Below are positions 1 through 8,308 of a DNA stretch of 64,000 nucleotides, piece by piece; position 1 is the stretch's first letter; each line of letters starts with the position of its first letter. Where the stretch lies: positions 1 to 64,000 of the forward strand of contig JBICIG010000061.1 of the NCBI GenBank assembly GCA_043101605.1, read 5' to 3'. Source of the stretch: JBICIG01 sp043101605 (GTDB taxonomy: Bacteria > Planctomycetota > Phycisphaerae > Phycisphaerales > UBA1924). Under the pieces are notes generated by a model, which made no database searches, had not been told where the DNA came from, and saw only the letters and a program-made list of their open reading frames with translations. The position numbers and the translations under genes are program-made.

Positions 1-2
1 TC

Positions 3-305
3 CGCACCTTCGAGGGCCGCGACTATGTGATGGAACGCTGGATCCGCGCCGACTATGCGCTGGTGAAGGCGCAGACCGCGGACCGTGCGGGCAACCTGCT
101 CTACAACATGTCGGCGCGCAACTTCGGCCCCATCAGGTGCATGGCGGCGCAAACGACCGTCGTGCAGGTCCGCGAGGTCGTGGAGCCGGGCGCCATCGAC
201 CCCGAAGCGGTCGTCACGCCGGGCATCTTCGTCGACCGCATCGTGCAGGTCGCGAACCCCGCCCAGGAAGAACTGCTGTTCGCCGAAGGAGCCGTCTATC
301 CATGA
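3..305 (+). CDS. scoA: 3-oxoacid CoA-transferase subunit A, C-terminal part (gene cut by window edge)
   Basis: Only the last 100 codons are visible; the reading frame enters from upstream, so the real start lies outside the window. The segment ERWIRADYALVKA followed by DRAGNLLYNMSARNFGP is characteristic of the alpha subunit of family I CoA-transferases (succinyl-CoA:3-ketoacid or acetoacetate CoA-transferases). These enzymes move CoA from succinyl-CoA or acetyl-CoA to a 3-oxoacid in the cytoplasm. The stop codon overlaps the start of the beta-subunit gene by 4 nt (ATGA), as is usual for a pair that assembles into one enzyme. The acceptor acid cannot be read from the sequence. Confidence 0.88.
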   Translation, partial: RTFEGRDYVMERWIRADYALVKAQTADRAGNLLYNMSARNFGPIRCMAAQTTVVQVREVVEPGAIDPEAVVTPGIFVDRIVQVANPAQEELLFAEGAVYP

Positions 306-976
306 GCACCGAGACCGTGACGCGCCTCAGCCGCGCGCAGATGGCCTGGCGCGCGGCGCAAGACATCGCCGACGGAACCTATGCCAATCTCGGCATCGGG
401 ATCCCCGAACAGGTCGCCCAGTTCGTGCCCGAGGGGCGGCAGGTCACCTATCACACGGAGAACGGCGTCCTCGGCTTCGGCGAGCGGCCGCCGCAGGGCG
501 AGGAGGATTACGACCTTGTCAACGCCGGCAAGAAGCCGGTGACGCTGCTGCCCGGCGCGTCCTTCTTCCACCACGCCGACAGCTTCGCGATGATCCGCGG
601 CGGGCACCTCGATTTCAGCGTGCTCGGCGCCCTGCAGGTCGCGAGCAATGGCGACCTGGCCAACTGGTCCACCGGCGAGCCCGACGCCATCCCCGCCGTC
701 GGCGGAGCGATGGACCTCTGCGCGGGCGTCAAGCGCGTGTATGTCATCACCACCCACTGCACCAAGGCGGGCGAGCCCAAGCTCGTCGAGGCCTGCACCC
801 TCCCCCTCACGGGGCTGGGCGTGGTCAACCGCGTGTACACGGAACTGGCGGTGATCGAGATCACCCCCGAGGGGTTCGAGCTCGCCGAGCTCGCTCCGGG
901 CGTGACCTTCGAACAGGTGCAGCGGCTCACCGGCGCCCCGCTGCGGCCCACTCGCGCCGGACGAGACGCCCCATGA
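302..976 (+). CDS. scoB: 3-oxoacid CoA-transferase subunit B
   Basis: This 224-residue protein is the beta subunit of the CoA-transferase. The motif HTENGVLG carries Glu53, which matches the glutamate that forms the enzyme-CoA thioester in this family. The stretch around residue 140, KRVYVITTHCTKAGEPK, is also family-typical, and the length is close to the usual 210-225. The ATG at 302 was chosen over the upstream in-frame ATG at 137 because it gives the conserved N-terminus and overlaps the alpha-subunit stop by 4 nt. The gene in turn overlaps the following aminotransferase by 4 nt, so all three are probably translated from one mRNA. Whether the substrate is acetoacetate or another 3-oxoacid is not resolved. 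Confidence 0.92.
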   Translation: MSTETVTRLSRAQMAWRAAQDIADGTYANLGIGIPEQVAQFVPEGRQVTYHTENGVLGFGERPPQGEEDYDLVNAGKKPVTLLPGASFFHHADSFAMIRGGHLDFSVLGALQVASNGDLANWSTGEPDAIPAVGGAMDLCAGVKRVYVITTHCTKAGEPKLVEACTLPLTGLGVVNRVYTELAVIEITPEGFELAELAPGVTFEQVQRLTGAPLRPTRAGRDAP

Positions 977-2319
977 CACCCATGTCCGCCGAAGGCTTCC
1001 CCGAGCCGGCCACGACGACCCGCAGCGCCGAGATCTACGCCCGGGCGCAACGCAAGCTCCCCGGCGGCGTGAGCCGAAACGCCGTGCTCGGCCACCCCTG
1101 CCCGGTCTACGCCGATCACGCCCGCGGCTGCCGCGTCACCGACATCGAGGGCGTCACCCGGCTCGACTTTGCCAACAACATGGCCTCGCTCATCCACGGT
1201 CACGCCCACCCCGGGATCATCGAAGCAGTCACCGCCCAGATGTCCCGCGGCACGGCGTTCAACATGGCGACCGAGGTCGAGGTCCGCTACGCCGAGCACC
1301 TCTGCGCACGCAACCCAGGCTTCGAGCGCCTCCGCTTTGTCAACTCCGGGACCGAGGCGGTCATGGTCGCGATCAAAGCCGCCCGCGCCTTCACCGGCCG
1401 CCCCATGATCGCCAAGGCCGAGGGCGCCTATCACGGCATCTACGACTACGCTGAGGTCAGCCAGTCCCCCACTCCCGCCAACTGGGGCGAGGTCGATCAC
1501 CCCAGCCGCGTCCCGTTGGTCCACGGCACGCCGAAGTCGGTCCTCGACGACACCGCCGTCTTCCCCTTCAACGACATCGATCGCACCATCCGCATCCTCG
1601 ACGAACACGCTGACCGGCTCGCGTGCGTCGTGCTCGATCTCATGCCCCACCGCATCGGGCTCAACCCCGCCACCCCCGAGTTCGTCGCAGCGCTCCGAGA
1701 CTGGACCACGCGCCACGGCGTGCTGCTCGTCCTCGACGAGGTCATCACCTTCCGCGCCGAGCACGGCGGGCTCCAGTCGCACTACGGGCTCGCGCCGGAT
1801 CTCACGGCGCTCGGCAAGATCATCGGGGGCGGGTTCCCCATCGGCGCCGTCGCCGGGCGGGCCGATGTCATGGACACGCTCAACCCCCACGCGTCCTCCC
1901 TCCGCTTCCCGCACTCGGGCACCTTCTCGGCCAATCCGGTCTCGGTGACCGCCGGGCTGGTCGCGATGGAGATGTTCGATGAGCCCGCGGTGACACGGCT
2001 CAACGGGCTCGCGGACCGGGCCCGCGCCGGCCTCGACCGGGCGATCGAAGAGACCGGCATCGCCGCGTGCGTCACGGGCCACGGCTCGATGTTCCGGATC
2101 CACCTCAAGCCGACCCCGCCGATGAACTATCGCGAGGCGTACGCGCACCCCGAAGAATCCGCGCGGCTCAAGACCCTGCTCGCGCACCTCTTCGATCGCG
2201 GCATCATCCTCATCAACTCCGGCTCGGCGACGCTTTCGACGCCCATGACCGAAGCCGAGATCGACACGCTCGTCGACGCGTGCCGCTCCGGCTTCGAGAT
2301 GCTCAACGCCGCGAACTAA
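973..2319 (+). CDS. class III PLP aminotransferase / glutamate-1-semialdehyde aminomutase-like
   Basis: The 448-residue product belongs to the class III (fold type I) PLP enzymes. Visible landmarks are LPGGVSRN near the N-terminus, NSGTEA for phosphate binding, the DEVITFR segment with the PLP-ring aspartate, and LGKIIGGGFPIGA with the Schiff-base lysine at about residue 282. This looks most like glutamate-1-semialdehyde 2,1-aminomutase. Translational coupling to a CoA-transferase, however, suggests a catabolic transaminase or aminomutase feeding a 3-oxoacid pathway rather than haem synthesis; that is inference. The start at 973 (ATGA overlap) is preferred to a second ATG at 982. The gene converges with the thiolase, and the two stop regions overlap by 4 nt. 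Confidence 0.82.
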   Translation: MTPMSAEGFPEPATTTRSAEIYARAQRKLPGGVSRNAVLGHPCPVYADHARGCRVTDIEGVTRLDFANNMASLIHGHAHPGIIEAVTAQMSRGTAFNMATEVEVRYAEHLCARNPGFERLRFVNSGTEAVMVAIKAARAFTGRPMIAKAEGAYHGIYDYAEVSQSPTPANWGEVDHPSRVPLVHGTPKSVLDDTAVFPFNDIDRTIRILDEHADRLACVVLDLMPHRIGLNPATPEFVAALRDWTTRHGVLLVLDEVITFRAEHGGLQSHYGLAPDLTALGKIIGGGFPIGAVAGRADVMDTLNPHASSLRFPHSGTFSANPVSVTAGLVAMEMFDEPAVTRLNGLADRARAGLDRAIEETGIAACVTGHGSMFRIHLKPTPPMNYREAYAHPEESARLKTLLAHLFDRGIILINSGSATLSTPMTEAEIDTLVDACRSGFEMLNAAN

Positions 2320-3521
2320 GCCCGCTCGAACACCGTCGCCAACCCCTGCCCCACCCCGACGCAGAGCGAGGCGAGCCCGAGGTCCGTCTCCGATCGACGC
2401 ATCTCGTGGATCAGCGTCGCCGCGAGGCGCGCGCCGCTGCACCCCAGAGGATGCCCGATCGCGATCGCCCCGCCGTTGACATTCAGCCGCGACGGATCGA
2501 TGCCCAGTTCACGCTGACACGCGACCGCCTGCGCCGCGAACGCCTCGTTGATCTCGAGCCGCCCGATCCGGTCCAGCGACAGCCCCGCGCGATCGAGCGC
2601 CTTGCGGATCGCCGGCACCGGGCCGACGCCCATGTGCGCCGGATCCACGCCCGCCGCGGCGCTGGGCCCGACATACGCCAACGGCTCGAGTCCCATCGCG
2701 CTCGCAACCCCCGCCTCCACCAGCAGCATCGCGGCCGCTCCGTCGTTGATCCCCGACGAATTTCCCGCGGTCACGGTCCCTCGGTCGTCGCGTGCGAACA
2801 CCGGCCTCAGCCGCGCGAGCTGCTCGAGCGTCGTCTCGGGACGCGGATGCTCGTCGGTGTCAAAGACGACGGGTTCGCCCTTGCGCAGCGGGATCTCGAC
2901 GGGCACGATCTCGTCGGCGAACCGCCCCGCTTCGTGCGCCGCGCGCCAACGCTGCTGGCTCTGCAGCGCGAAGGCGTCCTGGTCCTCCCGCGAGATCCCG
3001 TACCGCCGCGCGACATTCTCGGCCGTCTCGCCCATCGAGTACGGATGGTGCAACTCCGACAATCGGGGATTGAGAAACCGCCAACCGATCGTCGTGTCGT
3101 GCAGTTCCTGCGATCGCCCGAACGCCGCATCCGCTTTGGAAAGCACGAACGGCGCCCGGCTCATGGATTCCACGCCGCCCGCGATGAACACCTCGCCGTG
3201 GCCCGCTTCGATCATCCGCGCGGCGACATTCACCGCTTCGAGCCCCGACGCGCACAGCCGATTGACCGTCACCCCGGGAACCGTCTCGGGCAACCCGGCG
3301 AGCAACGCCGCCATCCGCGCAACATTGCGGTTGTCCTCGCCCGACTGGTTCGCGGCACCGAAGATCACATCCTCGATGAGCGTCGCATCGATCCCTGAAC
3401 GCGCCACCACCACGCCGATCACCCGCGCCGCCAGATCATCAGGCCTGACCCCCGACAGCGAACCCCCGTAACGCCCGATGGGCGTGCGAACGGCGGCGAT
3501 GACGGCGGCTCGTCTGGGCAT
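2316..3521 (-). CDS. acetyl-CoA C-acyltransferase (thiolase)
   Basis: The 401-residue protein is a thiolase, which condenses or cleaves acyl-CoA units in the cytoplasm. Cys90 in VNRLCASG is the acyl-accepting nucleophile. GGAIAIGHPLGCSGARL carries the catalytic His, and CVGVGQG near the C-terminus carries the second active-site Cys. The ATG at 3521 gives the conserved MPRRAAVIAAVRTPIG start; an upstream in-frame extension to 3584 lacks conservation and was not used. The layout of the N-terminus and Cys90 resembles 3-oxoadipyl-CoA and acetyl-CoA acetyltransferases, but substrate length cannot be decided. It faces the CoA-transferase genes, and the two sets could act in the same ketoacid or ketone-body degradation. 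Confidence 0.9.
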   Translation of the reverse strand: MPRRAAVIAAVRTPIGRYGGSLSGVRPDDLAARVIGVVVARSGIDATLIEDVIFGAANQSGEDNRNVARMAALLAGLPETVPGVTVNRLCASGLEAVNVAARMIEAGHGEVFIAGGVESMSRAPFVLSKADAAFGRSQELHDTTIGWRFLNPRLSELHHPYSMGETAENVARRYGISREDQDAFALQSQQRWRAAHEAGRFADEIVPVEIPLRKGEPVVFDTDEHPRPETTLEQLARLRPVFARDDRGTVTAGNSSGINDGAAAMLLVEAGVASAMGLEPLAYVGPSAAAGVDPAHMGVGPVPAIRKALDRAGLSLDRIGRLEINEAFAAQAVACQRELGIDPSRLNVNGGAIAIGHPLGCSGARLAATLIHEMRRSETDLGLASLCVGVGQGLATVFERA

Positions 3522-3580
3522 GGCAGCGGCAGTGTACGAACCCCGCCGACCCCCGGTGACCCCGCGTTCCCGCCGACCGA

Positions 3581-4195
3581 TCAATCCTCGCCCAGCGAGT
3601 CAAGGCCCGCGAGCAACTCCGCGACGCGCAGCGCCTTCCGCGGCGAGTAGCCCTCGTCATCAAACCACACGATCCGCCCCTCGCCATCGAGCACCAGCAC
3701 GCGTGTCAGCCGCCCCTTCTCCGTGCCCGTCAGCCGCGCCACCGGGCCGGCCGACCCGCCGTAGAGCGTCACCACCGAGCCCCACTCCTCGCGCGGGATG
3801 CCCGACCGCATGCCGTCGTCGATCCACCCCGACGCGATCGTCGGCACCAGCCCGGGGATCGTCGGTACCTCGATGATCCGCGCACCGACCCCCGCCTGGA
3901 TGAGCCCCATCGCCCAGCGATCGATATCGAACTGGGCCCCCTGCTTGTAGCCGATCAGCACCACCGCAGGCTCGCCCGCCAGCGCCTCGGGCAGCACCGT
4001 CTCCACCTTCTCGAGCGACTTGCCGGTGACGGTCGGGAACATCTCGCCGGTCGGATCGCGGTTCTCGAAGGTCGAGCCCGCGCACCCGTGCAGCGTCAGC
4101 ACCGAGCCGACCACCGCCGCCAGACCCATCAGCCCGACCACCACCCGCCGCTTTCCGCGACGCTCCACCGAACCACTCGCCAGCCTCGCTCGCAT
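3581..4195 (-). CDS. putative lipoprotein, ATP10-like thioredoxin-fold family
   Basis: The 204-residue product has a basic N-terminus (RRGKRRVVVG), a hydrophobic stretch, and a possible lipobox ending LTLHGC, so it is probably an exported lipoprotein; His before Gly-Cys is not ideal for signal peptidase II. The mature part contains IGYKQGAQFDIDRWAMG, EVPTIPGLVPTIASGWIDDG, MRSGIP and RVLVLDGEGRIVWFDDEGYS. From memory this pattern resembles the ATP10-like family of thioredoxin-fold proteins, but no redox CxxC is present. The ATG at 4195 is preceded by a purine-rich GGAAGG at suitable spacing. The biochemical role is unknown. It is transcribed away from the SDR gene, with about 180 bases between the two starts. 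Confidence 0.7.
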   Translation of the reverse strand: MRARLASGSVERRGKRRVVVGLMGLAAVVGSVLTLHGCAGSTFENRDPTGEMFPTVTGKSLEKVETVLPEALAGEPAVVLIGYKQGAQFDIDRWAMGLIQAGVGARIIEVPTIPGLVPTIASGWIDDGMRSGIPREEWGSVVTLYGGSAGPVARLTGTEKGRLTRVLVLDGEGRIVWFDDEGYSPRKALRVAELLAGLDSLGED

Positions 4196-4377
4196 CGCCG
4201 CACCTTCCATTGATCGGCTGCCCCGAGAGAGCCCCCGATCGCGACGGGCGCTCTCCCGGATTGTTCTCCGCCCATCGCCATCCGGATTCACCGCCGAGCC
4301 GGGCGGGTTCCTCCGCCACGGAGCATCCAGTCACGCTCGCCCACGAACCGCACGGAAGCTACAAGCCAGGAGGCACC

Positions 4378-5106
4378 GTGACGACGACCGACAAGCGAGC
4401 CCTGATCATCGGAGCCGCCGGCGGCATCGGCTCCGCCCTGACCACGATCCTCGCCGAACGGGGCTGGGAACTGGTCCTCGCCGGGCGCAACGCCGACGCC
4501 GTCGAGGCCCTCGCTCGCCAGACCGGGCAGCGTGCGACCTCCCTCGACGCGACCGACTTCGACGCCGTCGCCTCCGCGTTCGCCGACTTCGGCCCCTTCA
4601 CCGGTGCGGTCAACCTCGCCGGCTCCATCCTGCTCAAGCCCGCGCACACCGTCTCGAGCGACGACTTCACCGAGACCATCGACCTGAACCTCCGCACCGC
4701 GTTCGCCGTGACGCGCGCCGCTGGCCGCGCCATGAAGCAGACCGGCGGCAGCGTCGTGCTCATGTCCTCCTGCGCCGCCACCGTCGGGCTCGCCAACCAC
4801 GAAGCCATCGCGGCCGCCAAGGCGGGCGTCGAGGGACTCGTCCGCTCGGCCGCGGCGACCTACGCGCCTTCGGGCATCCGCTTCAACGCCGTGGCCCCCG
4901 GGCTCGTCGATACACCCATGGCCTCCCGAATCACCGGCAACGACGCCGCCCTGAAAGCGTCCATCGCGATGCACCCGCTCGGCCGAATCGGGGAACCCGC
5001 CGACATCTCCCGCGCCATCGCCATGCTCCTCGACCCCGACAGCGCGTGGATCACCGGCCAGGTCCTCGGCGTCGACGGCGGGCTCGCGCGGCTCAAGACC
5101 CGCTAG
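4378..5106 (+). CDS. SDR-family protein lacking the catalytic tyrosine
   Basis: The 242-residue protein has a Rossmann fold of the short-chain dehydrogenase/reductase type, with GAAGGIGSA as the NAD(P)-binding glycine motif, NLAGS in place of NNAG, and NAVAPGLVDTPM. The GTG start at 4378 has a perfect AGGAGG 4 bases upstream (4368-4373). The active-site region reads MSSCAATVGLANHEAIAAAK. The serine and lysine are present, but the position of the YxxxK tyrosine is isoleucine. It may therefore be a non-enzymatic or altered-chemistry member; I recall similar NHEAIAAAK homologues in other bacteria, so this is probably not a sequencing error. No substrate is suggested by the neighbours. Confidence 0.83.
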   Translation: MTTTDKRALIIGAAGGIGSALTTILAERGWELVLAGRNADAVEALARQTGQRATSLDATDFDAVASAFADFGPFTGAVNLAGSILLKPAHTVSSDDFTETIDLNLRTAFAVTRAAGRAMKQTGGSVVLMSSCAATVGLANHEAIAAAKAGVEGLVRSAAATYAPSGIRFNAVAPGLVDTPMASRITGNDAALKASIAMHPLGRIGEPADISRAIAMLLDPDSAWITGQVLGVDGGLARLKTR

Positions 5107-5165
5107 GGACACCCGCGCGATCCGCCGCTCCTTCGCGCCCTCTCCTTCCGCGCCACCGCCAACGC

Positions 5166-8132
5166 TCAGCCGCACCCGCCAGCGAAGAAGTCGAGGTACC
5201 GGAAGAAGTCATCGCCGTCGCAGTCGCCGTCGGGAACATCGAACGAAGCGTCGTTCGGATCGCTCGACCCCGTCAGATCGCACACGCCCAGCGTGCCCGC
5301 GTTGAACGAATCGAGGAAGTAGAAGAAGTCGTCCCCGTCGACATCGCCATCGGGCACACCGAAGCTCGCGTCGTTCGGATCGCTCGATCCGGTCAGGTCG
5401 GCCGGGCAGCAGGAATCATCGAGCTCGCACAGCCGAAGCTCGAGGTACTCGATCGACTGCACCGATCCGTCGCCGTTGCCCGCCGGAAGCTGCAGGGACG
5501 CGTCGAGCGAGCCCCCGTCGTTGGTCCCGTAGCTCAGCACCGCGACGAACACCGAGTCGGGCCGCGACCCCAGCTCGCCGATCAGGTCGATCGACGCTTC
5601 GAGCACGGCACCCGACGCCACCTGAGTCGCGCCCTGTTGATCGAACCATCCCGCCCAGTTGTTGCCCGATTCGTTCCCGACGAACGCGTCCCACTGCGCC
5701 ACCGAGCCCGCCTTGGCCCACATCGCCGGCCCGAGCGCGCCGGGCGTCCCGGCCACAACAAGGAACCGATCGCGGTCCGCCGCCGCCGGATTCGTCGCCA
5801 GGTACAGCGTCCCGCCGTCGATCCCCGCCCACAGCGACAGCCCGTTGCGCGCGCCCGCCAGCGTCGCGCCCGCGTCGAGCGCGCCATCGACGACGAACCC
5901 GCCGCCCGAGCCACCCTCGACCGCAAAGTGCCAATCCTGACCGGCGTTGTTGTCCCAGGTGCCCGCGCCGTCGTTGAAGACCAGATCGAGCTGCGTCGCC
6001 GACGAGGGCAGCGTCAGCGAGAGCTCCCACACGCCGTCCTGGTCCGCGTCGCTCATCGCCGGATCCGGGCTGAGCACCGTCGCCCAGTCATCGAAGCCGA
6101 CATGCGCGAAGATCGTCCCCGCGTTCCCGAGGGGCCCGCCCGACGCGTCGTAAAGCACCGTCACGACGCCGCCCGCGATCGGCGGATCCGGCACGACCGA
6201 CACGCCCCCGTTGCCCCCGCCCGGTGTGCCGTCGCCCACCCAGACATGCCGGATGTCCGAGCGCTGGAGGTTCCCCTCGCCATCGACCGCTTCGATGTAG
6301 TAATCGATCAGCACGCTCCGCTGACCCGTGATCATCGCGCCGAACCGCTGCGCCTTGTGCGTCGCCGGCAGCACATTCGCCGGCGTCGGCACCGCCACGC
6401 CCGCCATCGGCACACTGTTCCACGCCCCCACGCCCGCCCCGCCCGCGTAAGTCTCGTTCTCCGTCGTCGCGAGCGGGTTCTCCCCGTCGAGATCCACCCG
6501 CCACTTGAGCGTCACCGACGACAACCCCGAGTAGTCGTGCACCAGCGTCCAGACCTCGAAGTCCCGAGGCTGCACGGTGCTGCCGAACTCGATCCCGCCC
6601 GGGTTGTACGGCTCGCGCTGCGGCGTCAGCAGCGTCGGGGGCGTCGTGTCCAAGAAGGACATCGACGCCAGGGCCGCGTCCGCCTGCTGCGTCGCCAGAT
6701 TGCTCCCGAGCGTGACGTTGCTGTCCCACACCTCGGTGCCGTCCCAGTACCAGTAGTCGCTCGCCTCGGCCGTCAGCAGGAAGTGCCACGCGCGATCGAG
6801 CGCCGGGCCCGTTCCATTCCTGATGTTCGACAGGTTCACCTGACCGTTCATCTGGTCGTCGAGCGTGAACACATGGTTCTTCGCCGCGATCAGCGCCGCC
6901 CACGAGTTCAGGTCCGGGCTCACGCCCCCCGCCGACACATCCCCGCCGAGCCACTTCTTGAACTCCGGATCCCCCGCGTCCGCTCCCGCCCAGCTCCCGT
7001 CCTCAACATGGATCAGCGCATCGGTCGGCACCGGAAACCGCGCGAGATAGTCCGCCACGGTCGTCACATCGTAATCCGGATCGGCGCTCGCCCAGTTGAC
7101 CATCTGCTGGAAGTTGCCGTGGTAGTACGCCTCGGAACCGCCACCGAAATTGTCGCCGTCGTGGTGCAGCAACACCAGCATCGGACGGTCGGCAGCGTTG
7201 TTGTCGGGAAGGTACGCGTCCATCACCTGGTCATAGAGGAACGCCCCGTACCCGCCCCGCCCGTCCTCGTTGCCCTCGTACCGCGCCGCGGGCACCGCGA
7301 TGATCCGCGACGCCTGCCCCGTCGCCGGGTCGACATACTCCGCCCAGTGCGGCTGATAGCCGAACGGCACGCTCACCCGGCTCGGCGCCCACAGACTCTG
7401 GAGCTGCACCCACCGACCGCCGTTCGCCGCCGGATCCGGGTTGATCTGGTCCGCCCGGTTCGGGCGCGCGATCCCCGTCGCGTCGGTGTGCGGATACCCC
7501 TGCGACGCACGATCGAAGTGGATGTTGTCGACCATCACCCAGTCGATTCCCTCGGCGACCAGCCACGGGATGATCCGCGTGCTGAACGCCGTCTCGGGCG
7601 GGAACATCCCCCTCGAGTACGCCGTGGCCCATGTCGGCCCGTAGACATGCTTGTGGAGCTGGATCTGCAGGCGCGCATCCCGCTCATCGAGCAGCGGCAG
7701 CAGCGGATGGTGATACCCGAACGCGACGAGTTCCAGCCGTCGGCTGCCCAGCGCCGTCGTGTTGAACTGCGCCGCGCGGTAGTCGCCGAACCAGTTGGTC
7801 CACTGCCCGCCGTTCACCCCCGCCGCCGCCAGTTCGTTGAGGTTCTCGATCAGCGAGCCCGAAAAACTCACCTGCGCGCCCAGGTGCGGCATGCCCGAAC
7901 CGATGTCGATCGCGTCCTTGGGCCAGCTCCGGTACGGCCCCAGCCGCTCGTTGTGCACATCGATCACGCTGAAAGAAAAGTACGCGTCGGCCCCGAAGAT
8001 CGTCTCCCCCGGGACATACCGCGGCTGGTGCATGTGCCACAGGAAACTCACCTGGATCGGATCGGGCTGCGCCATCCCCGCCGACGCCGCCAGCCCGACC
8101 GCCACCCCCACCGACCACGCACGCTTCCGCAT
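5166..8132 (-). CDS. secreted GH57-like glycoside hydrolase with C-terminal dockerin
   Basis: The 988-residue protein begins with a signal peptide (cleavage expected after AGMA). The catalytic region starts with VSFLWHMHQPRY, the hallmark of glycoside hydrolase family 57 (amylopullulanase-like alpha-glucan enzymes). Further on are FPPETAFS, with a candidate glutamate, and HHDGDNFGGGSEAYY. The middle (roughly residues 500-850) looks like starch-binding or Ig-like domains. The last 85 residues hold two DLTGSSDPND repeats, each followed by a DxDxDDFF loop, forming a GC-type dockerin that should anchor the enzyme outside the cell. It is the first of four dockerin proteins in this window. The substrate is probably an alpha-glucan, by family only. 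Confidence 0.85.
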   Translation of the reverse strand: MRKRAWSVGVAVGLAASAGMAQPDPIQVSFLWHMHQPRYVPGETIFGADAYFSFSVIDVHNERLGPYRSWPKDAIDIGSGMPHLGAQVSFSGSLIENLNELAAAGVNGGQWTNWFGDYRAAQFNTTALGSRRLELVAFGYHHPLLPLLDERDARLQIQLHKHVYGPTWATAYSRGMFPPETAFSTRIIPWLVAEGIDWVMVDNIHFDRASQGYPHTDATGIARPNRADQINPDPAANGGRWVQLQSLWAPSRVSVPFGYQPHWAEYVDPATGQASRIIAVPAARYEGNEDGRGGYGAFLYDQVMDAYLPDNNAADRPMLVLLHHDGDNFGGGSEAYYHGNFQQMVNWASADPDYDVTTVADYLARFPVPTDALIHVEDGSWAGADAGDPEFKKWLGGDVSAGGVSPDLNSWAALIAAKNHVFTLDDQMNGQVNLSNIRNGTGPALDRAWHFLLTAEASDYWYWDGTEVWDSNVTLGSNLATQQADAALASMSFLDTTPPTLLTPQREPYNPGGIEFGSTVQPRDFEVWTLVHDYSGLSSVTLKWRVDLDGENPLATTENETYAGGAGVGAWNSVPMAGVAVPTPANVLPATHKAQRFGAMITGQRSVLIDYYIEAVDGEGNLQRSDIRHVWVGDGTPGGGNGGVSVVPDPPIAGGVVTVLYDASGGPLGNAGTIFAHVGFDDWATVLSPDPAMSDADQDGVWELSLTLPSSATQLDLVFNDGAGTWDNNAGQDWHFAVEGGSGGGFVVDGALDAGATLAGARNGLSLWAGIDGGTLYLATNPAAADRDRFLVVAGTPGALGPAMWAKAGSVAQWDAFVGNESGNNWAGWFDQQGATQVASGAVLEASIDLIGELGSRPDSVFVAVLSYGTNDGGSLDASLQLPAGNGDGSVQSIEYLELRLCELDDSCCPADLTGSSDPNDASFGVPDGDVDGDDFFYFLDSFNAGTLGVCDLTGSSDPNDASFDVPDGDCDGDDFFRYLDFFAGGCG

Positions 8133-8235
8133 CGTTCGCCCCGCTACTCATCGCGGCCCGGGCCGCCGGTCCACCGAGCGCCCGCGCGCCCGGCGGGCGC
8201 GCGACCAACGAGACTACCGAGAACCGGCGCACCGA

Positions 8236-8278
8236 TCGAGCCCCGCGGCCCTCCATCGCTGGAGAACCCGGGGCTCGA
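8236..8278 (-). terminator. hairpin terminator after the HAF-repeat gene
   Basis: A perfect 10-bp inverted repeat (TCGAGCCCCG at 8236-8245, CGGGGCTCGA at 8269-8278) lies about 30 bases beyond the stop of the gene ending at 8309, in the gap before the GH57 gene. No clear T-run follows, which is common in very GC-rich genomes. It probably separates the two dockerin transcription units. Confidence 0.6.
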
Positions 8279-8308
8279 ATCGGATCCGTGGGTCGATTGA
8301 TTAGCGGC

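Noticed and set aside
508..2442. A 644-codon minus-strand frame
   Set aside because: Antisense to the CoA-transferase and aminotransferase genes; Gly/Arg/Asp-rich low-complexity translation typical of high-GC shadows.
5166..5400. Regularly spaced similar DNA segments that could suggest a CRISPR array or tandem repeat
   Set aside because: They are the two halves of the dockerin coding sequence, in frame, with protein-level conservation and no spacer diversity. The same holds at 8309, 12215 and 17975.
4020..8300. A 1426-codon open frame on the plus strand
   Set aside because: It is the antisense shadow of the GH57 gene and neighbours: almost only Arg, Pro, Ala, His and Val, no domain, and the opposite strand has a clear signal peptide, GH57 motif and dockerin.
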